NCBI GenBank assembly: GCA_902613995.1
Contig: CACMJG010000002.1
Location: 138,922-202,921 of the forward strand
DNA: 64,000 bases
Source: an uncultured Alphaproteobacteria bacterium
GTDB taxonomy: Bacteria; Pseudomonadota; Alphaproteobacteria; Methylaequorales; Methylaequoraceae
Reading direction: 5' to 3'
The position numbers and the translations under genes are program-made. Positions 47,194 to 55,429 of this stretch are shown in pieces; positions within the stretch are counted from its first letter, which is position 1, and each line of letters starts with the position of its first letter. The notes below the pieces were generated by a model. It saw only the letters and a list, made by a program, of their open reading frames with translations, did not search any database and was not told the DNA's origin.

Positions 47194-48558
47194 ATGAATT
47201 CACTAGCAGTAAGACTCTTTTTCAGTGCAACAATCTGGATTATTTTCACATTAGTTTCAGCAGGTCTTCTTTTATCCGATTTGAATGAAAAGACAAATTT
47301 CAAAGCTTTTGACGATAGGCTTAACCTACTTCTAGAAACATTGATTGGAGCAAGTAGAGTCGACTCTTCAGATGGCATAACGGTAGTAAGTACAATTGGA
47401 GATCCAAGGTTTTTTCAACCATATTCAGGATGGTACTGGCAGGTAAATAAAGGATCAAAAACACTTGTTAGATCTAGGTCGATGTGGGACCAAGTCTTTA
47501 CCGAAGACAAAAGATTGATTGGCGGTAGGTCTCAATTTATAAATAACGTTGGAAAAGACATTGATAATCAAAATTATGTAGAAAAAAAAAAATTACATAT
47601 AATTGAAAGAAACATTTCTTTTCCTGGCATTGACGCTCCAGTAACTTTTGTTCTCTCTGGAGACACAGAAGAGTACCAAGCAAATATTAAAAAGTTTGAC
47701 AATACTTTGTCAGTTATCTTATTTGCACTCGGAGCTGGATTGATGATTGCTGTTTTCCTACAGGTAAAGTTTGGACTTCTTCCATTAAATAAAATCAAGG
47801 CTTCATTATTTAAGGTTAGAAACGGTGATGAAAGCAGTCTAAAAGAATCGTATCCACTAGAAGTTCAACCTCTTGCAAGTGAAATAAATGAGTTACTAGC
47901 TCATAATGCAAAAATTATTGATAGAGCAAAAACTCACGTAGGAAATTTGGCTCACGTTCTCAAAACACCATTGGCAGTTATATCTAACGAAATTAAGAAT
48001 GACAGTACAACAATGCATAACCAAATTTCACTAATGAAACGTCATATTGATAGATATTTAAAGAAAGCACATCTTGAATCAGTTGGAAAATCCTCAAAGG
48101 AAAAAATCAATATGATTGATTTAGTAAATAAGATGATTTTTATTTTTAAAAAACTTTACCCAGAGGTAAATATATTTTTAACCCTTAAAATTAAGGAAGC
48201 GTTTGTTTTTGGAGGTTTAGACGATCTTGAAGAGGTGGTTGGGAATGTAATTGAGAATGCATGTAAATATGGAAATAAAAAAATTAAAGTAGAAATTAAA
48301 ATTGGTGAAGATGATAAATTGTTGTTTGTTGTATCTGATGATGGACCCGGATTATCCCTTCAGCAAATGAATAAAGTTTTTGCAAGAGGTTTTAGATTAG
48401 ATGAACAAAAACCGGGGACTGGACTCGGGTTAAACATTGTGAAAGATATTATTGAAACTTACATGAAAGGCAACGTTGAACTTAAAAAATCTGATAATTT
48501 AGGTGGTCTAGAAGTTAATATATCGATTCCCCTTTCAAGATCATATCAAGTTACTTAG
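47194..48558 (+). CDS. Sensor histidine kinase (FeuQ/PhoQ-like)
   Basis: Inner-membrane kinase of 454 residues. TM1 (about 8-28), a periplasmic domain of about 140 residues with GDPRFFQPYSGWYWQV, TM2 (about 173-192), then a cytoplasmic linker. Phosphorylated His near residue 253 in GNLAHVLKTPLAV; ATPase boxes ENACKYG (N), VSDDGPGLS (G1) and GTGLGLNIV (G2). GDPRFxxPxSGWYWQ is a feature I associate with the alphaproteobacterial PhoQ/FeuQ type. The end overlaps the end of rnhB by 18 bases. Confidence 0.92.
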   Translation: MNSLAVRLFFSATIWIIFTLVSAGLLLSDLNEKTNFKAFDDRLNLLLETLIGASRVDSSDGITVVSTIGDPRFFQPYSGWYWQVNKGSKTLVRSRSMWDQVFTEDKRLIGGRSQFINNVGKDIDNQNYVEKKKLHIIERNISFPGIDAPVTFVLSGDTEEYQANIKKFDNTLSVILFALGAGLMIAVFLQVKFGLLPLNKIKASLFKVRNGDESSLKESYPLEVQPLASEINELLAHNAKIIDRAKTHVGNLAHVLKTPLAVISNEIKNDSTTMHNQISLMKRHIDRYLKKAHLESVGKSSKEKINMIDLVNKMIFIFKKLYPEVNIFLTLKIKEAFVFGGLDDLEEVVGNVIENACKYGNKKIKVEIKIGEDDKLLFVVSDDGPGLSLQQMNKVFARGFRLDEQKPGTGLGLNIVKDIIETYMKGNVELKKSDNLGGLEVNISIPLSRSYQVT

Positions 48559-49137
48559 AAAACTTTTTCTATGAATTTTTGTTAGTCCAAATTTTTTTAT
48601 AGCACTTCTATGTTCATGTGTTCCATATCCTTTATTTCTTTCCCAACCATACATAGGATATATTTTTGAATAAAGAGTCATTAATCTGTCTCTCCAAGTT
48701 TTTGCTATGATCGATGCAGCTGCGATGCTAATAGATTTTTGATCACCGTTTTTTATAAAAGTGGTTTTTTCATTTAATGAAAAAGTTTTTAATCCATCTA
48801 TCTTGATTAAATTTTCAGTTTTTTTAAATTTATCATAAGATCTTATCATTGAAAGATTTGTAGCACGAAGAATATTCATTTCATCTATTTCGATATTATT
48901 AGCAACTCCAATAGAGTAAGAAGAATATTCTTTAATGAACTTTGATAATATTATTCTTTTTTTATTACTCAATTTTTTTGAATCTGTTATTTGAAAAACC
49001 AAATTATTATTTAAAATTGCTTTTTCTAAAAGAACCGAACAAGATACAACTGGTCCACAAAAAGCACCTCGACCTACTTCATCGATTCCAATCACTTGAT
49101 TTTTAATATCATCCAATAACAATTTAATTAATAACAA
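48541..49137 (-). CDS. rnhB: Ribonuclease HII
   Basis: Removes ribonucleotides from DNA and RNA primers. The catalytic Asp-Glu of GIDEVGRGAFCGPVV and the later acidic residue in KIDGLKTFSL, plus ASIIAKTWRDRLM and YGWERNKGYGTHEH, are typical. The frame opens with TTG at 49137; other TTG codons at 49122 and 49116 would give slightly shorter, equally acceptable starts, and no ATG is available before the DEVGRG block. About 198 residues. Confidence 0.94.
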   Translation of the reverse strand: MLLIKLLLDDIKNQVIGIDEVGRGAFCGPVVSCSVLLEKAILNNNLVFQITDSKKLSNKKRIILSKFIKEYSSYSIGVANNIEIDEMNILRATNLSMIRSYDKFKKTENLIKIDGLKTFSLNEKTTFIKNGDQKSISIAAASIIAKTWRDRLMTLYSKIYPMYGWERNKGYGTHEHRSAIKKFGLTKIHRKSFLSNLI

Positions 49138-49202
49138 CCAAATTTTTGATTTATTGATATTTTAAATAAATTAAATTAAATTTAAATATTAATTTACAAA
49201 TT

Positions 49203-49847
49203 ATGAAAAATCATAAAATTAATACACTTAAAGAATTTGTTAATCTAGAGAATATGACTAGGATAAGTATATGCTTAATCATTTGTAACCTCCTTTTCTT
49301 TTCTAAGATAACCTTGTCTAAAAGCGTCTTAGATGTCATTTCTAATAATAAAGATCTCACTACTTTCAATTCATATTTAGAAAAAACAGGTTTAGATAGA
49401 GTTTTAAAAAAAAAACTTCCTTGGAACTGGACAATTTTCGCTCCAAGTAACAAGGCTTTTAAAAAAGCACCCAAGCTGCTAAAAGATGAAATATTAAACG
49501 ACGAATTCTTCAGTAAGAACATTCTTATGGATCACATTATGACAGGGCATAAAACAAGTCTTGACATTGACGAAAAAGTAACAACCCAAATAACAGTTAG
49601 TAACAAACCACTGCAAATATATAAGAGTCGAAATCTATTTGTCAAAGATATGGTTGTTGTTCAAGAAAATCTCATTGGTGACAATGGAGTTGTACACGTT
49701 ATAGACTGCATAATGTATGTCCAGCCAAGTTCTGATGACGATAGACTAACTCAAGAGATTAAAGAGAAATATCCCATTACTTCTTGTTGCATGCACAATG
49801 AAGCAGAAATTAATTCTTTTAAAAAAGCTACTAAAAATACTTTTTAA
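49203..49847 (+). CDS. Fasciclin (FAS1) domain protein, secreted
   Basis: A 214-residue protein with one FAS1 domain: FNSYLEKTGLDRVL, NWTIFAPSNKAFKK, DHIMTGHKTS and the final NGVVHVIDCIMYVQ (the conserved H2 box GVVHVID). An N-terminal hydrophobic segment (ISICLIICNLLFFSKITLS) follows an 18-residue lead; starting at ATG 49254 would give a more ordinary signal peptide. After the domain there is a short tail with a vicinal cysteine pair (ITSCCMHNE), which is odd for the family. FAS1 proteins act in adhesion or surface interactions; the role here is unknown. Confidence 0.87.
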   Translation: MKNHKINTLKEFVNLENMTRISICLIICNLLFFSKITLSKSVLDVISNNKDLTTFNSYLEKTGLDRVLKKKLPWNWTIFAPSNKAFKKAPKLLKDEILNDEFFSKNILMDHIMTGHKTSLDIDEKVTTQITVSNKPLQIYKSRNLFVKDMVVVQENLIGDNGVVHVIDCIMYVQPSSDDDRLTQEIKEKYPITSCCMHNEAEINSFKKATKNTF

Positions 49848-49874
49848 AAAAATAAACTTTCTTAAATTGCATTT

Positions 49875-50396
49875 TTATTCATCTAACCTTGGCATCAATT
49901 CGACTAGGTTACAGGGCTTTGTAGTTGAGTCCAATTGAAATTTTATGATTTCATCCCATGCATCTTTGCATGCACTGGGTGAACCAGGTAATGCAAAGAT
50001 AAATGTTTCATTAACCAATCCAGCAATTGCTCGAGATTGAAGAGAAGAGGTGCCAATTTTTTTAAAACTTATGTATCTAAATATTTCACCAAATCCTGGT
50101 ATTTCTTTAGTAATGATTTCTTTTAAAACTTCTGGGGTAGAATCTCTTCCAGTCAACCCTGTACCACCTGAAGAAATAATAACATGCGTACTTTTTTTTT
50201 TAAGAATTTTAGATATTTCTTCCTTAATAAGAGTTGGTTCGTCTTTTACAAATAATTTACTGACTAAAATATGCCCAGATTCTTTTATTCTATCTTCAAG
50301 AATTTTACCTGATTTGTCTGAGGACACTGTTCTTGTATCAGAAATGATCAATACAGTAATATTTAAACTTTTGAATGGTTGAGAATCATTATTCAT
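49875..50396 (-). CDS. moaB: MoaB/Mog-type molybdopterin adenylyltransferase
   Basis: Adenylates molybdopterin in molybdenum cofactor synthesis. Blocks: NITVLIISDTRTVSSDKSGK, ISSGGTGLTGRDSTPEVL and FALPGSPSACKDAW, the MPT-binding pattern. ATG 50396 (MNNDSQPFKSLN) gives 173 residues and fits MoaB better than the ATG at 50432, which adds a hydrophobic stretch. Overlaps the UDG gene upstream by 8 bases. No other moa/moe gene is present, so the cofactor pathway must be elsewhere. Confidence 0.92.
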   Translation of the reverse strand: MNNDSQPFKSLNITVLIISDTRTVSSDKSGKILEDRIKESGHILVSKLFVKDEPTLIKEEISKILKKKSTHVIISSGGTGLTGRDSTPEVLKEIITKEIPGFGEIFRYISFKKIGTSSLQSRAIAGLVNETFIFALPGSPSACKDAWDEIIKFQLDSTTKPCNLVELMPRLDE

Positions 50397-51141
50397 GTTG
50401 CAAAATATTATTAGAATTAATAAATTCGTCAATCTCTAATAAATCATTCCACATAGTTTTTTTCTCAATTGGATTTCTCATTAAATATGCTGGATGAAAA
50501 ATAGCTCTAGCTTCAATCTTTAAATCATTTTCTTTGTCTTCATAAAGGTGTTTTTTGCCTCGAATTTTTGTTATTCCTTCCTTTGAGTTTAACAAACTTT
50601 TTGCAGCAATACTTCCGACAAAAACTATTAGTTTTGGTTTAATTATTTTTATATGTTTTTTAGTATATGGTAGACAAACTGATATTTCTTTTTCGTTTGG
50701 TGTTCTATTACCGGGAGGACGCCAAAAAACCATGTTGGTAATGTAAATATTGTTTCTTGATAAATTTATGAATGAAAGCATTTTATCCAATAATTTACCC
50801 GCCTCTCCTACAAATGGTTTTCCATCAATGTCCTCATTGGCTCCTGGTGCTTCTCCAATAAACATAATGTTTGCATCATAATTTCCGTCATAAAGAACAA
50901 GATTTGTTGCTACATCTTTTAGATTGCAATCAAGATTTAATATAAGAGATTTTAAATTATTAATAGCTGCTAATTTTGATTCTTTTATTTTTTCAGTTTT
51001 TTTGCTTTCTTTCATTTTTTTAATGTTTTTTTTAGGATCAACCTCAAATTTAATCTTATTCCTTTGAACTGGAGAAATGCAATCTGTGATTCCTAAAAAT
51101 TTATAAAATTCAATAAAAGACTTTATGTTTTTAATATTCAT
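50389..51141 (-). CDS. Family-4-like uracil-DNA glycosylase
   Basis: Removes uracil from DNA. The core has FIGEAPGANEDIDGKPFVG (active-site GEAPG and substrate-binding region), RPPGNRTPNEKE and IFHPAYLMRNP (the conserved HPAYLL-type motif). 250 residues with a lysine-rich N-terminal extension (about 30-60). Of the four iron-sulfur cysteines of classical family-4 enzymes I see only two (Cys72 and Cys156); the positions of the others hold Asn69 and Trp140. This WRPP form is, to my memory, usual in alphaproteobacteria. Substrate range untested. Confidence 0.88.
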   Translation of the reverse strand: MNIKNIKSFIEFYKFLGITDCISPVQRNKIKFEVDPKKNIKKMKESKKTEKIKESKLAAINNLKSLILNLDCNLKDVATNLVLYDGNYDANIMFIGEAPGANEDIDGKPFVGEAGKLLDKMLSFINLSRNNIYITNMVFWRPPGNRTPNEKEISVCLPYTKKHIKIIKPKLIVFVGSIAAKSLLNSKEGITKIRGKKHLYEDKENDLKIEARAIFHPAYLMRNPIEKKTMWNDLLEIDEFINSNNILQHE

Positions 51142-51196
51142 TAATATATATTTAATAACAATTATTATAATATAAATTTATAGTGGAAGAAAATAA

Positions 51197-52843
51197 ATGA
51201 ATATTACAAGAGAAAAAATGAATTACGATCTTGTGATTGTAGGTGCAGGGCCTTCAGGTTTGTCTGCAGCAATAAATTTTAAAAAATTATGTAAAAAAAA
51301 TGGTAAAGACTTATCAGTGTGTGTCGTTGAAAAAGGCTCTGAAGTTGGTGCACATATCCTGTCTGGAGCTATACTTGAACCTAGAGCACTCAATGAATTA
51401 ATTGAAGACTGGAAAAACGACGAAGACTGTCCCGTTAAAGTGCCAGTAAAAAAGGAATCTCTCAAGTTTCTAACCGAAACAAACTCTTATGAGATCCCTG
51501 GAATTTTTACCCCATCAGTAATGCATAACAAGGGAAATTTTATAATATCGCTTGGAAACTTCTGTAAGTGGTTGGCAAAAAAGGCTGAAGATGTAGGTGT
51601 AGAGATTTATCCAGGCTTCAGCGCATCCGAGCTATTAATAGAAAATGATAAGCTTAATGGAATTATAACTGGTGACTTAGGGATAGATAAAAATGGTGGA
51701 AGAGGCCCCAATTTTCAGCCTGGCATTGAAATTCATTCTAAATATACATTATTTGCTGAAGGATGCAGAGGACATTTAGGCAAAAGACTTATAAACCAAT
51801 TTAAGCTAAGACAAAATTCTCAACATCAAACATACGGAATTGGATTGAAGGAGTTATGGGAGGTTAAACCCGAAAATTCTAATCCTGGAGAAGTATTTCA
51901 CTCCATTGGCTGGCCTTTGGACAATGAAACATATGGTGGATCATTTTTATACCATTTAGATAAAAATTTAGTTTCATTTGGTTTTGTTATCGGATTAGAT
52001 TATAAAAACCCACACTTGTCTCCATATGAGGAATTTCAGAGATTTAAGCTACATCCTAAAATAAAACACATTTTTGAAGGTGGTAGAAGAATATCTTATG
52101 GTGCAAGAGCATTAAATGAGGGAGGGTTTCAATCATTACCCAAACTTTCTTTTCCAGGAGGGGCTATTCTAGGTTGTGATGCTGGAACACTTAACACGCC
52201 AAAAATTAAAGGAACACATACTGCTATGAAATCAGGCATGATAGCATCAGATTTGGTTTTTAAAGAATTGGTGTCAGATAGTCAAAATAATGAGATATCA
52301 AATTTAAATAAATCATTTATGAATTCATGGGCAGGTCAAGAGCTTAAAAATGCGAGGAATGTTAGACCATCCTTCAAATACGGATTGAAGATTGGTATGA
52401 TACTCTCTGGAATAGATCAAATAATTTTCAGAGGTAAAGCTCCTTGGACTTTTAAACATGCTGAGGAAGATCACCTTGCTTTGAAAAAGAAAGATGAAGC
52501 CAAAATAATTAAATATCCCAAGCCAGATGGAAAAATTACTTTTGATAGATTAACAAATGTCTCTTTTACTTCAACTTACCACGAAGAAAATCAACCGTGT
52601 CATTTGAAATTAAATGATGAAAAACTTCCAATTTCAAACAACCTTTTACTATACGACTCACCAGAACAACGATATTGTCCTGCCGGAGTTTATGAAATAC
52701 TTTACGACAATGGTTCACCAAAATTAAACATTAATTCTCAAAACTGTATTCATTGTAAAACCTGTGATATTAAGGATCCATTACAAAATATTAATTGGAT
52801 TACTCCTGAAGGAGGGGGAGGTCCTAATTATACAAATATGTAA
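51197..52843 (+). CDS. Electron transfer flavoprotein-ubiquinone oxidoreductase
   Basis: Passes electrons from ETF (fatty acid and amino acid oxidation) to ubiquinone. N-terminal FAD-binding LVIVGAGPSGLSAAINF; FAEGCRGHLGKRLI; quinone-side GARALNEGGFQSLPKL; C-terminal [4Fe-4S] ligands in RYCPAGVYE and NCIHCKTCDIKDP; and the conserved tail WITPEGGGGPNYTNM. 548 residues, as in mitochondria and alphaproteobacteria. The start is ATG 51197, or ATG 51218 (MNYDLVIVG). Confidence 0.96.
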   Translation: MNITREKMNYDLVIVGAGPSGLSAAINFKKLCKKNGKDLSVCVVEKGSEVGAHILSGAILEPRALNELIEDWKNDEDCPVKVPVKKESLKFLTETNSYEIPGIFTPSVMHNKGNFIISLGNFCKWLAKKAEDVGVEIYPGFSASELLIENDKLNGIITGDLGIDKNGGRGPNFQPGIEIHSKYTLFAEGCRGHLGKRLINQFKLRQNSQHQTYGIGLKELWEVKPENSNPGEVFHSIGWPLDNETYGGSFLYHLDKNLVSFGFVIGLDYKNPHLSPYEEFQRFKLHPKIKHIFEGGRRISYGARALNEGGFQSLPKLSFPGGAILGCDAGTLNTPKIKGTHTAMKSGMIASDLVFKELVSDSQNNEISNLNKSFMNSWAGQELKNARNVRPSFKYGLKIGMILSGIDQIIFRGKAPWTFKHAEEDHLALKKKDEAKIIKYPKPDGKITFDRLTNVSFTSTYHEENQPCHLKLNDEKLPISNNLLLYDSPEQRYCPAGVYEILYDNGSPKLNINSQNCIHCKTCDIKDPLQNINWITPEGGGGPNYTNM

Positions 52844-54440
52844 ACTATTTTTAACTATTGTTATTTTTTTATCGATAACATTTAAAGGTTACACAAACGA
52901 TTTTGTATCTAGTAAATACGGAAGCTATTTATCCTGGGATTATGCAAAAGATAACAGAGATTTAGAAAATCTTAAAATCCTTTTAAAGCAAATTGATTTA
53001 AACAAAATAGAAGATTCTAGTCTAGAAGAGGTTTTTTTTGAATCAGTTATTTTTGACGAATGGACTAAAGCAGAGGAAATAAGCTCGATTTTATTGAAAA
53101 AAGATAGAGATAATTTTTCAGCTAATCTTTTTAAATTTTTTCTTAGTTTTTTAAATGGCCAAGATTCAGATCAATATCTTAAAAAAGTGGATTATAAATA
53201 TCTTGATTCAAATTTCCTAAATTCAATATTAATTTGGAAAAATTATGATAAGGAAAAAATAGAGACATCAAATGAGAACAATTGTGTCCCGTTGATTTGT
53301 CTTCATTCTGCACTAACCTTAAAATTAAGAGGAGAAAACAAAAAAGCTCAAATTTTTTTTGACAAGATAGAAGAGGAGAGATTTGTATCCTACAGAATTA
53401 AAGAGTTGCTTTTACTGAATGCAATTCAAGAGGAAAAAAAATCTGCAAACACTATCTTAAATCAGATTAATTCTTACGATCTTAATATTAAAAATTTTGA
53501 CTTGAATTACTTGTTAAATAATCAAAAACTTCTGAATCCAGTAGGAAATAAGCAAGATGGAATGGCAGAAGTTTTGTATAATATTTCTAGTTGGTTTTTT
53601 TCGAAAGATCTTTATAAATACTCGACCTTTTTTGGAAAAATCTCATTAAAGTTGAGACCAGATTTTAATGCAATGAAACTCTTACTTTTAGGAAACTTTG
53701 AAAAACTTGGTTATAAGAATCTCGGGATAAATTATGCAAAAAATCTAAATACCGATAATCTCTATTATTATAAGTTTTTGAGAATGAAACTCTCTTTATT
53801 TGAAGATTCAAATAAAGACAAGGAGTTTATACTAGATTTGAAAAAATTCACCCAAACATATCCTAATAAAATTGAAATGAAAATTTTATTAGCCAATAAG
53901 TACCGAAAACTCGAACAATATGAAAAAGCTATTAAGATTTATTCTGAGATCATAAACAATAAATCATTATCAGAAAATTGGAATATTTTTTATTCTAGAG
54001 GTATTTCTTATGAAAGAATGAATGACTGGAATAAAGCTGAAAAGGATTTAAAAGAAGCTATGAGACTTAATCCTGATGATCCATATATACTTAATTATCT
54101 TGCTTACAGTTGGTTAGATAGAAATAAAAACGTAGAAAAAGCTCTTTCATTGCTAAAGAAAGCCGTTGAGATTGAACCTGATGATGCGTATATCATAGAT
54201 TCTTTGGGGTGGGCATTTTTCTTATCAGATCAAACCGACAAGTCGATATTTTTTCTAGAAAAAGCAGTTTCAATTCTTCCTGATGATGCAACTCTAAATG
54301 ATCATTTGGGAGATGCTTACTGGAAGGCAGGAAGACAGAGTGAAGCAAAATCACAATGGAAAAGAGTATTGATTTTAGACCCTCAATTTAAGAAGAGAAA
54401 TGTAATTAATTCTAAGATTCAAAATGGACTCAAAAGGTGA
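52764..54440 (+). CDS. Secreted/anchored TPR repeat protein, start codon uncertain
   Basis: Tetratricopeptide-repeat protein. At least four TPRs occupy the last 180 residues (KYRKLEQYEKAIKIYSEII, SRGISYERMNDWNKAEKDL, YSWLDRNKNVEKALSLLKKA, LGWAFFLSDQTDKSIFFLEKA, LGDAYWKAGRQSEAKSQW). A signal-like segment ICKLFLTIVIFLSITF comes before the mature part. The only canonical in-frame start before it is GTG 52764, 80 bases inside etfQO; the sequence around 52811-52829 (GGAGGGGGAGG, then ATT at 52827) could support a rare ATT start instead. No ATG, GTG or TTG lies between the signal segment and about residue 75. The order etfQO-TPR-ispE is common in alphaproteobacteria. Partners unknown. Confidence 0.8.
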   Translation: MILRIHYKILIGLLLKEGEVLIIQICKLFLTIVIFLSITFKGYTNDFVSSKYGSYLSWDYAKDNRDLENLKILLKQIDLNKIEDSSLEEVFFESVIFDEWTKAEEISSILLKKDRDNFSANLFKFFLSFLNGQDSDQYLKKVDYKYLDSNFLNSILIWKNYDKEKIETSNENNCVPLICLHSALTLKLRGENKKAQIFFDKIEEERFVSYRIKELLLLNAIQEEKKSANTILNQINSYDLNIKNFDLNYLLNNQKLLNPVGNKQDGMAEVLYNISSWFFSKDLYKYSTFFGKISLKLRPDFNAMKLLLLGNFEKLGYKNLGINYAKNLNTDNLYYYKFLRMKLSLFEDSNKDKEFILDLKKFTQTYPNKIEMKILLANKYRKLEQYEKAIKIYSEIINNKSLSENWNIFYSRGISYERMNDWNKAEKDLKEAMRLNPDDPYILNYLAYSWLDRNKNVEKALSLLKKAVEIEPDDAYIIDSLGWAFFLSDQTDKSIFFLEKAVSILPDDATLNDHLGDAYWKAGRQSEAKSQWKRVLILDPQFKKRNVINSKIQNGLKR

Positions 54441-55321
54441 CTTTTACGATAACAAAATTATCACCTGCAAAGTTAAATTTATTCCTTGAAGTCAAAAATA
54501 AAAGAAATGATGGATATCATGATATTCAGAGTCTAATGACATTTTGTGATTTTGGAGATATGCTTTGTGTAAGTAAATCTAATGATTTTAGAATTAAGCT
54601 TGATGGTCCATTTTCAAGTTATTTAATTAATAAAGAAAATTTAATTCATAGAACAGTTAAAAAATTGGAAGACTTATTTGAGAGAAACTTTAATGTTGAA
54701 GTAGTTTTAAAAAAAAATTTACCAATTGCTTCTGGAATGGCAGGCGGATCATCAAACGCGGCTACGTTTATCGCTTGTGTAAAAGAAATCTTTAAACTTG
54801 AAGAGGTGGCTGGTTTTAATGAATTATTATTATCCTTAGGAGCTGATGTTCCATTTTGTTATAATGGCAAAACAGCATTAGTTACAGGAATCGGAGAAAA
54901 CATTAAATTTACTGAAAATTTGAGAGAATATTTTGTACTTTTAGTCAATCCAAAAATTGCAGTATCAACAAAAGAAATCTTTAACAATTTTCATTTTAAA
55001 GATATCTCTCATAAAGAGGATAAAATAATCTTGTCAAATTTAATTAAACTAGAATTTTTTAAAGAAAGATCTAATCACCTGGAAAATTATGCAATAAAAC
55101 AATTTAAAATAATTGGAGAAATTTTATCATTTTTATCAAAGATTAAAGGAAGTGTCTTAAGTAGAATGACAGGTTCCGGTGCAACATGTTTTGCATTATT
55201 TGATTGTGTTGAAGACTTAGAAGAAGCTGAATATCTTACTACCAAAAGATTTAAGGATTGCTGGATAAAAAGTACGAAATTGAAAAATAATATTAAGGAT
55301 AAAACTTGTATAAAATATTAA
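54437..55321 (+). CDS. ispE: 4-diphosphocytidyl-2-C-methyl-D-erythritol kinase
   Basis: GHMP kinase of the non-mevalonate isoprenoid pathway. Blocks: LSPAKLNLFLEVKNKRNDGYHDIQS at the N-terminus, phosphate loop PIASGMAGGSSNAATF, SLGADVPFCYNG and the late SRMTGSGATCFALF. 294 residues. The GTG start at 54437 overlaps the TPR stop (GTGA). Supplies isoprenoids for ubiquinone (ubiA) and heme O (ctaB), both in the window. Confidence 0.95.
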   Translation: MTFTITKLSPAKLNLFLEVKNKRNDGYHDIQSLMTFCDFGDMLCVSKSNDFRIKLDGPFSSYLINKENLIHRTVKKLEDLFERNFNVEVVLKKNLPIASGMAGGSSNAATFIACVKEIFKLEEVAGFNELLLSLGADVPFCYNGKTALVTGIGENIKFTENLREYFVLLVNPKIAVSTKEIFNNFHFKDISHKEDKIILSNLIKLEFFKERSNHLENYAIKQFKIIGEILSFLSKIKGSVLSRMTGSGATCFALFDCVEDLEEAEYLTTKRFKDCWIKSTKLKNNIKDKTCIKY

Positions 55322-55346
55322 AAATGATTATGTTTAAAAAACTTAA

Positions 55347-55421
55347 TGGGGTGTGGCCAAGTGGTAAGGCACCGCTTTTTGGTAGCGGCATTCGTAGGTT
55401 CGAATCCTACCACCCCAGCCA
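55347..55421 (+). tRNA. tRNA-Gln (anticodon TTG), CCA encoded
   Basis: Folds as a complete cloverleaf: acceptor TGGGGTG (55347-55353) pairs with CACCCCA (55411-55417); D stem GCC/GGC; anticodon stem CCGCT/AGCGG around the loop TTTTGGT, giving anticodon TTG for CAA codons; T arm GTAGG-TTCGAAT-CCTAC; discriminator G and encoded CCA (55419-55421). It lies 25 bases after ispE and 8 bases before the ABC-F start, on the same strand, so it may be processed from a shared transcript. Confidence 0.97.
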
Positions 55422-55429
55422 ATAAAGAA

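Noticed and set aside
55346-55429. An N-terminal extension of the ABC-F protein starting at 55346
   Set aside because: It translates the tRNA-Gln gene. The ABC-F family start is MNKEVFFSL at 55430; the open frame through the tRNA is chance.
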